Below are positions 1-7,911 of a stretch of DNA of 64,000 nucleotides, in pieces. The stretch's first letter is position 1; the number at the start of each line of letters is the position of its first letter. Source of the stretch: an uncultured Gellertiella sp. Lineage in GTDB: Bacteria; Pseudomonadota; Alphaproteobacteria; Rhizobiales; Rhizobiaceae. Below the pieces are notes generated by a model, which was not told the origin of the DNA, searched no databases, and saw only the letters and a program-made list of their open reading frames with translations. The stretch is from the NCBI RefSeq assembly GCF_963457605.1, contig NZ_OY735139.1, positions 2,696,001-2,760,000 of the forward strand. Direction: 5' to 3'. The position numbers were made by a program, and so were the translations under genes.

Positions 1-864
1 GGGCACCAGATCGTTGCGGCCTATTCGCAACCGCCGCGCGCGGCGGGCAGGCGGGGACTGGAATTGCAGGCATCTCCGGTCCACCAGGCGGCGGATGCGC
101 TCGGCATTCCCGTCTTCACCCCGCTGAATTTCAAGGAAGCGGCGGACCGCGACCTGTTTGCCAGCCACCGGGCGGATGTCGCCGTCGTGGTCGCCTACGG
201 CCTGCTGCTGCCGGAGATGGTGCTGAACGCCCCACGGCTTGGCTGCTACAATGGCCATGCGTCGCTGCTGCCGCGCTGGCGCGGGGCCGCCCCGCTGCAA
301 CGGGCCCTGATGGCCGGCGACACCGAAACCGGCACCATGGTGATGAAGATGGACAAGGGGCTCGACACCGGTCCGGTGGCCATGACCGCCCGGGTTGCCA
401 TCGATCCTGCCATGACGCTCGGGCAATTGCACGATCGCCTGATGCAGGTGGGGGCATCCCTGATGGTGGAGGCGATGGCGGCGCTGGAAGCCGGCACCCT
501 GACGCTCATGCCCCAGTCCGGGGACGGCGTGCTCTATGCCCGGAAAATCGAAAAGGCCGAATGCCGGATCGATTTTTCGAAACCCGCAGAGGCCGTGCAC
601 AATCACATCAGGGGGCTGTCTCCCTTTCCGGGCGCCTGGTTCGAGCTTGACCTTCATGGCAAGGCCGAGCGGGTCAAGGTGCTGGAAAGTGAGGAGGCCG
701 AAGGTGCCGGTCCGGCAGGCCTGTGCCTTGACGCGGGTGGCAGGGTGGCCTGCGGGTCGGGAGCCATCCGGTTGCTGCGCCTGCAGAAGGCCGGCGGCAA
801 GGCGCTTGGCTTCGACGAATTCCTGCGTGGCACGCCGCTGCCTGTTGGCACGAGGATTGGCTGA
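1..864 (+). CDS. fmt: Methionyl-tRNA formyltransferase, 5' end missing
   Basis: Fmt formylates the amino group of initiator Met-tRNA using 10-formyl-tetrahydrofolate. The reading frame is open from base 1, so the gene starts outside the window; about 287 residues are visible and only some 20 N-terminal residues of the usual 310 or so are missing. The visible part begins with the family segment [13 protein letters not shown] and contains the formyl-transfer signature [15 protein letters not shown] (bases about 250-294), followed by the C-terminal tRNA-binding domain (from about base 590). Its TGA stop overlaps the truA ATG by one base (TGATG), so the two genes are translationally coupled, a common arrangement in rhizobia. 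I consider the identity firm. Confidence 0.96.
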   Translation, partial: GHQIVAAYSQPPRAAGRRGLELQASPVHQAADALGIPVFTPLNFKEAADRDLFASHRADVAVVVAYGLLLPEMVLNAPRLGCYNGHASLLPRWRGAAPLQRALMAGDTETGTMVMKMDKGLDTGPVAMTARVAIDPAMTLGQLHDRLMQVGASLMVEAMAALEAGTLTLMPQSGDGVLYARKIEKAECRIDFSKPAEAVHNHIRGLSPFPGAWFELDLHGKAERVKVLESEEAEGAGPAGLCLDAGGRVACGSGAIRLLRLQKAGGKALGFDEFLRGTPLPVGTRIG

Positions 865-1619
865 TGCCGCGCTACCGCCTGCTCGTCGAATATGACGGAA
901 CGCCCTATGTCGGCTGGCAGAGGCAGGACAATGGCGCTTCGGCGCAGGGTGCGCTGGAAAAGGCGGTTCTGTCCCTGACCGGCGAAGCCGTCTCCATCCG
1001 TGGCGCAGGCCGCACCGATTCCGGCGTGCATGCGCTGGGGCAGGTCGCCCATGTCGATCTGCAACGCCACTGGGTGGCCGACAAGCTGCGCAATGCGCTC
1101 AACGCCCATCTCGGGCAGGCGGGCGAACGGGTCTCGGTGATTTCCGCCGCAGAGGTGCCGGACGATTTCGACGCCCGGTTTTCCGCACTCCGCCGCCATT
1201 ATCTCTATCGCATCATCTCGCGGCCCGCACCGCTGGCCATCGAGAGGAACCGCGCCTGGTGGGTGACGAAGCCGCTGGATTCGCGTGCCATGCATGAAGC
1301 AGCCCAGCGACTGGTCGGGCACCACGACTTCACCACCTTCCGCTCGATCCATTGCCAGTCGGCAAGCCCGGTGAAAACGCTCGACCGGCTGGATGTCAGC
1401 CGCAGCGGCGACCTGATCGAGATCCGCGCCACCGCCCAGAGCTTCCTGCACAACCAGATCCGCTCCTTTGCCGGTACGCTCAAGATGGTGGGCGAGGGCA
1501 AGTGGACGCCGGATGATGTCCAGTCAGCGCTTGAGGCCCGTGACCGCAAGGAATGCGGCCCGGTCGCGCCGCCGGAAGGCCTCTATTTCATGCAGGTCGA
1601 TTACCCGGACTTTGACTAG
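864..1619 (+). CDS. truA: tRNA pseudouridine(38-40) synthase
   Basis: TruA isomerises uridines 38-40 in the anticodon arm of many tRNAs. The 251-residue protein has the usual family length and carries the catalytic motif GRTDSGVHA with the nucleophilic aspartate at residue 52. It begins with the typical [18 protein letters not shown] segment. The start ATG overlaps the fmt stop codon. Its TAG stop codon (1617-1619) lies inside the CTAG that forms the left border of a tandem repeat array, so the repeat inserted exactly at the end of the gene without truncating it. Confidence 0.96.
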   Translation: MPRYRLLVEYDGTPYVGWQRQDNGASAQGALEKAVLSLTGEAVSIRGAGRTDSGVHALGQVAHVDLQRHWVADKLRNALNAHLGQAGERVSVISAAEVPDDFDARFSALRRHYLYRIISRPAPLAIERNRAWWVTKPLDSRAMHEAAQRLVGHHDFTTFRSIHCQSASPVKTLDRLDVSRSGDLIEIRATAQSFLHNQIRSFAGTLKMVGEGKWTPDDVQSALEARDRKECGPVAPPEGLYFMQVDYPDFD

Positions 1620-1720
1620 AGTTTGTCAGGGAAAAGTGGAATCCTGTTTTCCCGAATAGACAAACGACAACAAGGGGAGCCAGAGTCTGTCTGGTTCAAT
1701 ATGAGCCTGACAGACTCTAG
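1616..1720 (+). repeat. CTAG-bounded palindromic repeat, copy 1 (RIME-like)
   Basis: This is a full-length copy of the main repeat family of the window, about 105 bp including both CTAG borders. It has two palindromic modules. The first carries GTTTGTC/GACAAAC and GGGAAAA/TTTTCCC arms; the second carries AGAGTCTGTC and GGTTCA arms pairing with TGAACC-like and GACAGACTCT sequences. The terminal inverted repeat reads CTAGAGTyTGTCAGG. The left CTAG contains the truA stop codon and the right CTAG is shared with copy 2. The mosaic of two palindromes resembles the Rhizobium intergenic mosaic elements; that family assignment is from memory. Confidence 0.85.
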
Positions 1721-1821
1721 AGTTTGTCAGGGAAAAGTGGAATCCGGTTTTCCCGAAAAGACAAACGAAAACAAAGGGCCCTAGAGTCTGTCTGGTTCAA
1801 TATGAACCTGACAGACTCTAG
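1717..1821 (+). repeat. CTAG-bounded palindromic repeat, copy 2 (tandem with copy 1)
   Basis: This second full-length copy is head-to-tail with copy 1 and shares a single CTAG at 1717-1720. It differs from copy 1 by scattered substitutions and so is not a very recent duplicate. Its right CTAG (1818-1821) supplies the stop codon of the convergent membrane-protein gene (CTA at 1818-1820, TAG on the minus strand). Confidence 0.85.
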
Positions 1822-2414
1822 GGCGGGGTTATTCCCAAAAAGCCGTCGACCCAGTCGGACAGGAACAGCACCGGCACCATCTGGACCAGCACAAGGGCGG
1901 CAATCAGCAGCTGATGCGGGCCGCACAGCATCCGGAACAGCCGGTGCATGGCATAGAGCAGGGCGGTGAGCAGGATCAGCCAGGCAAAGGCAACCAGTCC
2001 CGGCACGCCGGGAAGCAACATCATCACCAGCAGCAACAGCGCATTTGCATAGGCAAAGGGCAGCGACAGCCAGTTGATCACCGCGACCAGCGCATTGAAC
2101 CGATTGCCGAACCCGGCAATCACCAGCACCAGCGCCGTCAGCAGCAAGGGCGCGATCCAGCCCGTCAGTTCCGAAAGGGCAAGGCGGAAGACGAACAGGC
2201 TGCCCGCATGGGTGCCTGTCGGCATGGCTGCGAGATAGGAGAGCCGGATCCAGGCCCAGGAGAGAAAAATCGGCGGCAGGCACCAGAAGATTGCCCAGAA
2301 GGAGCGCAGGCTGCCGCGTTCGCTCAGATCCAGATAGGCAAAGCCCGCCCTGTCACCGCGCACCAGCAGCCAGAGGCCGGTCAGATAGGTCTGGACTTCG
2401 CTAAATCCCGGCAT
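1818..2414 (-). CDS. Hypothetical multi-pass membrane protein downstream of dapE
   Basis: I do not recognise a named family with certainty; the layout recalls small Yip1/DUF-type membrane proteins. The 198-residue protein begins [17 protein letters not shown], with a soluble N-terminus, then about five hydrophobic segments (around residues 40-60, 75-105, 112-128, 130-155 and 165-185). The chosen ATG lies within the last bases of dapE (14-bp overlap), which suggests translation coupled to dapE; an upstream ATG at 2441 in the same frame is possible. The gene converges on truA, with two repeats between them, and its stop codon is part of the repeat border. Related proteins often sit beside dapE in rhizobia, but a role in lysine synthesis is unproven. 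Confidence 0.7.
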   Translation of the reverse strand: MPGFSEVQTYLTGLWLLVRGDRAGFAYLDLSERGSLRSFWAIFWCLPPIFLSWAWIRLSYLAAMPTGTHAGSLFVFRLALSELTGWIAPLLLTALVLVIAGFGNRFNALVAVINWLSLPFAYANALLLLVMMLLPGVPGLVAFAWLILLTALLYAMHRLFRMLCGPHQLLIAALVLVQMVPVLFLSDWVDGFLGITPP

Positions 2415-3600
2415 TGCCGAACCATTGTTCGAGAAAGGCAAGATAGATCCGGGTCAGTTCCTCGAGATCGGCAATCGCCACCCGCTCATCGATCATGTGC
2501 ATGGTCTGGCCGACCAGGCCGAATTCCACCACCGGACAATGGTCCTTGATGAACCGCGCATCGGAGGTGCCGCCGGTCGTCGACAGTTTCGGCTCGCGGC
2601 CCGTCACCGAGGCGACCGCCGAGGTCAGCGAGGCGATCAGCGCCTCGTTGCGGGTCAGAAACACCTGGCTCGGTCGTTCCGACCAGGTAATGTCATAGTG
2701 GACGGGATCACGGCCCGGGCGAAGCGTGCCTGAGGTGGCGGCGACATCAAGGCGATGGCGAATCTCCGCCTGCAGGCTTTCGGCTGTCCAGGTGTCGTTG
2801 AAGCGGATGTTGAAGCTCGCCGTTGCCCTGGCCGGAATGACATTCACCGCGCCGTTGCCGACGTCGATGGTCGTGACTTCGAGATTGGAGGGCTGGAAAT
2901 CATCGGTTCCATGGTCAAAGGGCGGATGCATCAAGGCGGAGGTCAATTGCAGGATGCCGCGCACCGGATTGTCGGCGAGATGAGGATAGGCGGCGTGGCC
3001 CTGCACGCCATGAACGGTAATCCGGCCCGACAGCGAGCCGCGCCTGCCGATCTTGATCATGTCGCCCAGCCGTTCGGGATTGGTGGGCTCGCCGACCAGG
3101 CAGGCATCCCAGCGCTCGCCGCGCGCCGTCGCCCAGTCGAGAAGTTTTGGCGTGCCGTTGATCGCCGGGCCTTCCTCGTCGCCGGTGATCAGCAGCGAGA
3201 CCGAGCCCGGGAAGGCCGGGCGGGTTTCGATATAGCGGGCACAGGCCGCCACGAAACAGGCAATGCCGCCCTTCATGTCCACGGCACCGCGACCGTAAAG
3301 CACGCCATTGCTGATCACAGCGGCAAAGGGCGGATGGGTCCAGGAATGCTCATCGCCTGTTGGCACCACGTCGGTATGGCCGGCAAACATCAGGTGCGGG
3401 CCCGATGTGCCGATCCGGGCATAGAGGTTCTCGATGTCTGGAGTGCCCTTGTCCGTCGACAGGATGCGGTCGACCTTAAATCCGAGCGGAGCGAGCATTG
3501 CGGCGAGCACCGTCAGCGCTCCGCCTTCCGCTGGCGTCACCGACGGACAGCGCAGCAGGGCCTGCAGATTGGCGACGGGATCTCTGGGGGCGGATGTCAT
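2401..3600 (-). CDS. dapE: Succinyl-diaminopimelate desuccinylase
   Basis: DapE removes succinate from N-succinyl-L,L-diaminopimelate in the succinylase branch of lysine and peptidoglycan precursor synthesis. The 399-residue protein belongs to the M20 metallopeptidase family. Metal-site motifs are visible: FAGHTDVVP (His75, Asp77), [10 protein letters not shown] (Asp108) and [10 protein letters not shown] (Glu142/Glu143). Length and motifs are typical. It lies downstream of dapD on the same strand with a 159-bp gap and overlaps the following membrane-protein gene. Confidence 0.95.
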   Translation of the reverse strand: MTSAPRDPVANLQALLRCPSVTPAEGGALTVLAAMLAPLGFKVDRILSTDKGTPDIENLYARIGTSGPHLMFAGHTDVVPTGDEHSWTHPPFAAVISNGVLYGRGAVDMKGGIACFVAACARYIETRPAFPGSVSLLITGDEEGPAINGTPKLLDWATARGERWDACLVGEPTNPERLGDMIKIGRRGSLSGRITVHGVQGHAAYPHLADNPVRGILQLTSALMHPPFDHGTDDFQPSNLEVTTIDVGNGAVNVIPARATASFNIRFNDTWTAESLQAEIRHRLDVAATSGTLRPGRDPVHYDITWSERPSQVFLTRNEALIASLTSAVASVTGREPKLSTTGGTSDARFIKDHCPVVEFGLVGQTMHMIDERVAIADLEELTRIYLAFLEQWFGNAGI

Positions 3601-3759
3601 GGCGGGCAGGTTCCGGCTCTGGTGCGAGGGACCGCAAGGTGCAGCGACGGCTGCAAAGTTACAAGCCCCGCCGGTAACAAGAAGGCAAATTGGCGTTCAG
3701 AAACAAAAGCAGGCTCCGGGCAGGTGTGGCCTGCCCGGGTCATTGCCGGTCTCCCCGCG

Positions 3760-4617
3760 TCAGTCGCGCAGCAGCTCGTTGATGCCCGTCTTCGAACGGG
3801 TCTTCTCGTCGACGCGCTTGACGATCACGGCGCAATAGAGGTTCGGCGACGGCTGGCCATTCGGCATGGTGCCGCCCGAAGGCATGGAACCCGCCACCAC
3901 GACCGAATAGGGCGGTACTTCGCCATAGCTGACCTCGCCGGTTGCCCGGTCGACGATCTTGGTCGACTTGCCGATAAAGACGCCCATGCCGAGCACCGAG
4001 CCTTCGCGCACGATGCAGCCCTCGACCACTTCCGAGCGCGCGCCGATGAAGCAATTGTCCTCGATGATGGTCGGGCCTGCCTGCATCGGTTCCAGCACGC
4101 CGCCGATGCCGACGCCGCCGGAGAGATGGACATTCTTGCCGATCTGGGCGCAGGAGCCGACGGTTGCCCAGGTGTCGACCATGGTGTTTTCGCCGACATA
4201 GGCACCGAGATTGACGAAGGACGGCATCAGCACCGCGCCGGGCGCGATGAAGGCCGAGCGGCGCACGATGGCATTCGGCACGGCGCGGAAACCTGCCTGC
4301 TCGAATTCATTGGCGCTCCAGCTGTCGAATTTCGACGGAACCTTGTCCCACCAGCTGGAATTGCCGGGGCCGCCCTTGATGATTTCCATGGGCGTCAGGC
4401 GGAAGGAGAGAAGCACCGCCTTCTTCAGCCACTGATTGACCGTCCAGATGCCGTCTGCGCCCCTGACGGCCACCCGCACCAGGCCGGAATCCAGCAGGTT
4501 CAGGGCGGTTTCGACCGCATCGCGGATCTCGCCGCGCGTGGAAATATTGACGCTGTCGCGGTTTTCGAAGGCCGCGTCGATGACCTTTTCCAAAGATGCG
4601 AGATCAGGTGCGCTCAT
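3760..4617 (-). CDS. dapD: 2,3,4,5-tetrahydropyridine-2,6-dicarboxylate N-succinyltransferase
   Basis: DapD transfers succinyl from succinyl-CoA to tetrahydrodipicolinate, the step before DapC and DapE in lysine and diaminopimelate synthesis. The 285-residue protein has an N-terminal helical domain followed by hexapeptide-repeat coils of the left-handed beta-helix type (about residues 110-230), for example [20 protein letters not shown] and [19 protein letters not shown]. The length fits the family. It is divergent from the LOG-family gene, with 136 bp between them, and upstream of dapE. Confidence 0.96.
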   Translation of the reverse strand: MSAPDLASLEKVIDAAFENRDSVNISTRGEIRDAVETALNLLDSGLVRVAVRGADGIWTVNQWLKKAVLLSFRLTPMEIIKGGPGNSSWWDKVPSKFDSWSANEFEQAGFRAVPNAIVRRSAFIAPGAVLMPSFVNLGAYVGENTMVDTWATVGSCAQIGKNVHLSGGVGIGGVLEPMQAGPTIIEDNCFIGARSEVVEGCIVREGSVLGMGVFIGKSTKIVDRATGEVSYGEVPPYSVVVAGSMPSGGTMPNGQPSPNLYCAVIVKRVDEKTRSKTGINELLRD

Positions 4618-4753
4618 GGGAATTCCTTAAACTTCGGGATCTATCGTGAAGGGGTTCCGGCCAGGGTCCGTCGCCGGACTTTTGCAACTGCTCTAAGGGA
4701 CAGCCCCGATGGCGTCAACGTGATTCGCCGACAGGGCTGAGGGGGAATCCGAC

Positions 4754-5620
4754 ATGGCTAAATTGAAATCAGGCAAGCTGCGGCGCAAGGACGGGGTCTG
4801 GGATCCGCTGAAGAACAGTTCCGCCGACAAGAAGAAGGCGGAAGGCATTCCGAAGACACCGCAATCGGAAAGTCCGTCCTATCGCCTCGCCTATGCAGAC
4901 GACGAATTCCTGTGCCGGGAGGAACTGCGTCCGATCCGTCTGCAGCTGGAATTGCTGAAGACGGAAATGATCCTGACCGAACGCGGCGTGAAATCCACCG
5001 TGGTGATGTTTGGCGGCGCACGCATTCCCGAACCGGGCAAGGAGGCCTGGGCTGCGAAAAACGAGGTGCAGCGGGCCAATCTCACCCGGGCCTCCGTTTA
5101 CTACGACGAGGCCCGCGAATTTGCCCGGATCTGCTCCAGCCATGCGGCGCACTTCGGCTATCAGGAATACATGGTCGTCACCGGCGGCGGGCCGGGCGTG
5201 ATGGAGGCGGGCAACCGCGGCGCTGCCGATGTCGGCGCGCCCTCCATCGGCCTCAACATCGTGCTGCCGCATGAACAGGCACCGAATGTCTATGTCACCC
5301 CGGAATTCAGCTTCAATTTCCACTATTTCGCCATTCGCAAGATGCATTTCATGATGCGGGCGAAGGCGGTTGCGGTGTTCCCCGGCGGCTTCGGCACCAT
5401 GGACGAACTGTTTGAGACCCTGACACTGATCCAGACAAAGAGGATGGAGCGCATTCCGCTGATCCTGTTCGGCGAGCGCTTCTGGCGCGAGATCATCGAT
5501 TTCGATTCGCTCGCCGATTTCGGCACCATCGCCCCCGATGATATCGAACTGCTCCACTTCGTCGACACCGCCGCCGACGCCTGGAAGATCATCGCCGATT
5601 TCTATGACCTGAACGACTGA
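4754..5620 (+). CDS. LOG-family (TIGR00730) protein with N-terminal extension
   Basis: The Rossmann-like LOG fold is clear from GGGPGVMEAGNRGA (about residues 137-150) and the phosphate-binding PGGFGTMDELFE motif (about 213-224), the PGGxGTxxE signature of this family. Many LOG proteins hydrolyse nucleoside 5'-monophosphates to base and ribose 5-phosphate; some are cytokinin-activating. At 288 residues it is about 90 longer than the short plant-type LOGs, because of a lysine-rich N-terminus (LKSGKLRRKDGVWDP) and a helical segment before the core. Long forms like this are common in rhizobia. Substrate cannot be read from the sequence. It is divergent from dapD. Confidence 0.85.
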   Translation: MAKLKSGKLRRKDGVWDPLKNSSADKKKAEGIPKTPQSESPSYRLAYADDEFLCREELRPIRLQLELLKTEMILTERGVKSTVVMFGGARIPEPGKEAWAAKNEVQRANLTRASVYYDEAREFARICSSHAAHFGYQEYMVVTGGGPGVMEAGNRGAADVGAPSIGLNIVLPHEQAPNVYVTPEFSFNFHYFAIRKMHFMMRAKAVAVFPGGFGTMDELFETLTLIQTKRMERIPLILFGERFWREIIDFDSLADFGTIAPDDIELLHFVDTAADAWKIIADFYDLND

Positions 5621-5628
5621 CGGCAAGA

Positions 5629-5655
5629 AGCCCGCCTTTCCGGGAAAGGCGGGCT
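5629..5655. terminator. Bidirectional hairpin terminator between convergent genes
   Basis: AGCCCGCCTTTC and GAAAGGCGGGCT form a perfect 12-bp stem around a 3-nt loop, 9 bases after the LOG-family stop and 24 bases before the end of the convergent EF-hand gene. There is no long T tract, so it is probably a stem-loop 3' end rather than a classical intrinsic terminator. Confidence 0.7.
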
Positions 5656-5679
5656 GTTCGGGACTTTTCAGGCGGCAAA

Positions 5680-6261
5680 TCAGCCCGGGAAATCGTCGAT
5701 GGAAACGACGCCATCGCCGTTGGTGTCCATCTGCTTCATCAGGTTTGCAGCGCCTGCCTCGGCTTCGGCCCGGTTTATCTGGCCGTTTTCATCGGTATCG
5801 AGCATCCGCATCATGCCACGGCCCATCATGTGGGGACCCCTGCCGTGATGCTTGCCCATGTGGTCGCCATCGGGCTTGCCGCCGTCGGGACCGTCCATGT
5901 CATCCATCGCGCCATCGTCATTTGACTGCGCCTTGTCCGCACCGGCCTTCGGTTTCATCGCATCCTTCATCGCCTGCATCCGGCTTTCATGCCAGGTGCG
6001 CATTTCCTTCGGCGTGATGGAGCCATCCTTGTCGGTGTCGATTTTGGCAAACAGCGTGTCCGCACCCGCCTTGGCTTCCTCAGCGGTCACCTTGCCATCC
6101 CTGTTGGCGTCGAAATTCTTCAGCATGAAAACGAAGACGCCGGGACGTGCCATCGGCGGCAGGGCGTGTTCGCCATGCTGGCGTGCCAGCGCCACGCCAC
6201 CAAAGGTCCCGGCGATCAGGGTTGCCGAAAGGGCGGCCATCAGGGTCTTGCGCATTGCCAT
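5680..6261 (-). CDS. Secreted four-EF-hand calcium-binding protein
   Basis: An N-terminal signal peptide (MAMRKTLMAALSATLIAG..., probable cleavage near residue 26) is followed by four canonical EF-hand loops at residues 51-62 (DANRDGKVTAEE), 75-86 (DTDKDGSITPKE), 155-166 (DTDENGQINRAE) and 179-190 (DTNGDGVVSIDD). The loops form two pairs separated by a Met/His/Asp/Gly-rich linker (about 95-150, including GKHHGRGPHMMGRGMM), which might bind additional metal. The start is supported by an AAGGAG sequence seven bases upstream. A periplasmic calcium-binding or buffering role is inferred from the loops and signal peptide; no partner is evident. Confidence 0.85.
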   Translation of the reverse strand: MAMRKTLMAALSATLIAGTFGGVALARQHGEHALPPMARPGVFVFMLKNFDANRDGKVTAEEAKAGADTLFAKIDTDKDGSITPKEMRTWHESRMQAMKDAMKPKAGADKAQSNDDGAMDDMDGPDGGKPDGDHMGKHHGRGPHMMGRGMMRMLDTDENGQINRAEAEAGAANLMKQMDTNGDGVVSIDDFPG

Positions 6262-6586
6262 TCTCGTTCTCCTTGGGATGATATGTCCTTGGAAACAACA
6301 ATAGGGCGGCGGCGGTGCGTGACCAACTTAATGACCTGTAATGTAGATTAAATTATTGTCATGCAACCAATTGCCGAATGGGGATGTGTATCCCGGGCAA
6401 ATTCCTGGCCCCTTGCGAAGACTTGCCCCTGATAATTTTCCTGTGCCTGGTTCTGCCGACCATGTCTGCGAGACTTTGTCTGCCGGGCGTGCTGCATCGC
6501 GCTTGCCCGATGTTTTTCTGCCCTTTGCCGACCCTGCATTAGCGGATATGACATTCGTGTCGAACCAGGACCAGAAAGGGTGATCC
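6262..6586. other. Intergenic promoter region, no gene
   Basis: This 325-bp gap separates the divergent EF-hand and nitronate-monooxygenase genes. An AT-rich patch around 6330-6365 is the probable promoter area. Short open frames here have no recognisable protein features. No repeat or strong hairpin was seen. Confidence 0.5.
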
Positions 6587-7549
6587 ATGGCCTTGCCGCC
6601 GATCTTGAAAGGCCGTCTCCGGCTTCCCGCCATTGCGTCGCCCCTGTTCATCATTTCCTGTCCGGCGCTGGTGATGGCCGAATGCAAGGCGGGGATTGTC
6701 GGGGCGTTTCCGGCCCTGAACGCCCGCCCCGATAGCCAGCTTGACGAGTGGCTGGCGGAGATTACCGAGGGGCTTGCCGCCCATGATGCGGCACATCCGG
6801 AACGACCTGCGGCCCCCTTTGCGGTGAACCAGATCGTCCACAGCTCCAACCGGCGGCTGGAGCATGATCTGGCGCTTTGCGTCAAATACCGGGTGCCGCT
6901 CGTCATCTCGTCGCTTGGTGCCGTGCCTGAGGTCAATGCGGCAATCCATTCCTATGGCGGCACCGTTTTTCATGACGTGATCAACAATCGCCACGCCCAA
7001 TCGGCAATCCGCAAGGGGGCAGACGGGCTGATTGCGGTGGCGACCGGTGCTGGGGGGCATGCCGGCACCCTGTCCCCCTTTGCCCTCGTGCAGGAAATCC
7101 GCCAGTGGTTCGACGGACCGCTGGCGCTGGCCGGCGCGATCTCCACCGGCGGCGGCATCCTCGCAGCCCAGGCGATGGGCGCGGATCTTGCCTATATGGG
7201 CTCGCTCTTCATCGCCACCGAAGAGGCACGCGCCGTTGCGGCCTACAAGCAATCGATCGTCGACAGCAGCGCCAGCGACATCGTCTACAGCAACTATTTC
7301 ACCGGCATTCACGGCAACTACCTGAAGCCCTCGATCATCGCTGCGGGCATGGACCCCGACCACCTGCCGGAGTCTGACGCATCGAAGATGGATTTCGGCG
7401 CGGCGCAGGCAAGCGGGGCCAAGGCCTGGAAGGATATCTGGGGCTGCGGCCAGGGGATCGGCAATATCAAGGCCATCGAGCCGGTGTCACGCGTCGTCGA
7501 CCGGCTTGAACAGGAATACCGGGCTGCCCGCGCCCGCCTGGCGCTCTGA
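6587..7549 (+). CDS. Nitronate monooxygenase / 2-nitropropane dioxygenase family FMN enzyme
   Basis: Family members use FMN to oxidise alkyl nitronates such as propionate 3-nitronate, or act as enoyl reductase-like enzymes. The 320-residue TIM-barrel protein shows the FMN phosphate-binding features VATGAGGHAGTLSP (about residues 150-163) and LALAGAISTGGG (about 177-188). Length fits class II enzymes. It is monocistronic, followed by a tRNA gene. The exact substrate is not determinable from the sequence. Confidence 0.85.
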   Translation: MALPPILKGRLRLPAIASPLFIISCPALVMAECKAGIVGAFPALNARPDSQLDEWLAEITEGLAAHDAAHPERPAAPFAVNQIVHSSNRRLEHDLALCVKYRVPLVISSLGAVPEVNAAIHSYGGTVFHDVINNRHAQSAIRKGADGLIAVATGAGGHAGTLSPFALVQEIRQWFDGPLALAGAISTGGGILAAQAMGADLAYMGSLFIATEEARAVAAYKQSIVDSSASDIVYSNYFTGIHGNYLKPSIIAAGMDPDHLPESDASKMDFGAAQASGAKAWKDIWGCGQGIGNIKAIEPVSRVVDRLEQEYRAARARLAL

Positions 7550-7662
7550 TCCCGCCCGCCCTGCAAGCGGCTATTTTTTCCGATCCGTGCAGTCCCCGCT
7601 TGAAATCATCAGCCTTTGCCTGTATCAGCCCATCCACATCCCGGCGGACACGCTGCGGGAGG

Positions 7663-7738
7663 GCCGCCTTAGCTCAGTCGGTAGAGCATCGCATTCGTAA
7701 TGCGGGGGTCGTAGGTTCGAATCCTATAGGCGGCACCA
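7663..7738 (+). tRNA. tRNA-Thr (anticodon CGT)
   Basis: The cloverleaf folds fully: acceptor stem GCCGCCT/AGGCGGC, D-arm with AGCTCAGTCGGTAGAGC, anticodon stem TCGCA/TGCGG around loop TTCGTAA giving anticodon CGT, and T-loop GGTTCGAATCC. The 3' CCA is encoded. This tRNA reads the ACG threonine codon. Confidence 0.97.
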
Positions 7739-7847
7739 TTTCTTCCTTCGAAATTCGCGAATGCCCCTTTCTGGATAGCTTTGCAAAGCGACGCACGAAT
7801 ATGCTGGAGAATTCATTTTTCAACCGGGATTGCGTCAATGCGGGTAT

Positions 7848-7896
7848 AGAGTTTGTCAGGGAAAAGTGGAATCCGGTTTTCCCTGACAGACTCTAG
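7848..7896 (+). repeat. Short derivative of the CTAG repeat, copy 3
   Basis: The copy contains the left part of module 1 (AGAGTTTGTCAGGG through TTTTCCC) joined directly to the right terminus TGACAGACTCTAG, so the inner ~55 bp of the full element are deleted. The left border reads ATAGAG rather than CTAGAG; the right CTAG is intact. It lies between tRNA-Thr and the convergent GGDEF-EAL gene. Confidence 0.8.
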
Positions 7897-7911
7897 AATT
7901 GACAAGTCCCG

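Noticed and set aside
2755-4740. A 661-codon open frame opposite dapE and dapD
   Set aside because: It lies entirely antisense to two well-supported genes, lacks any domain, and is explained by high GC and codon-position bias.
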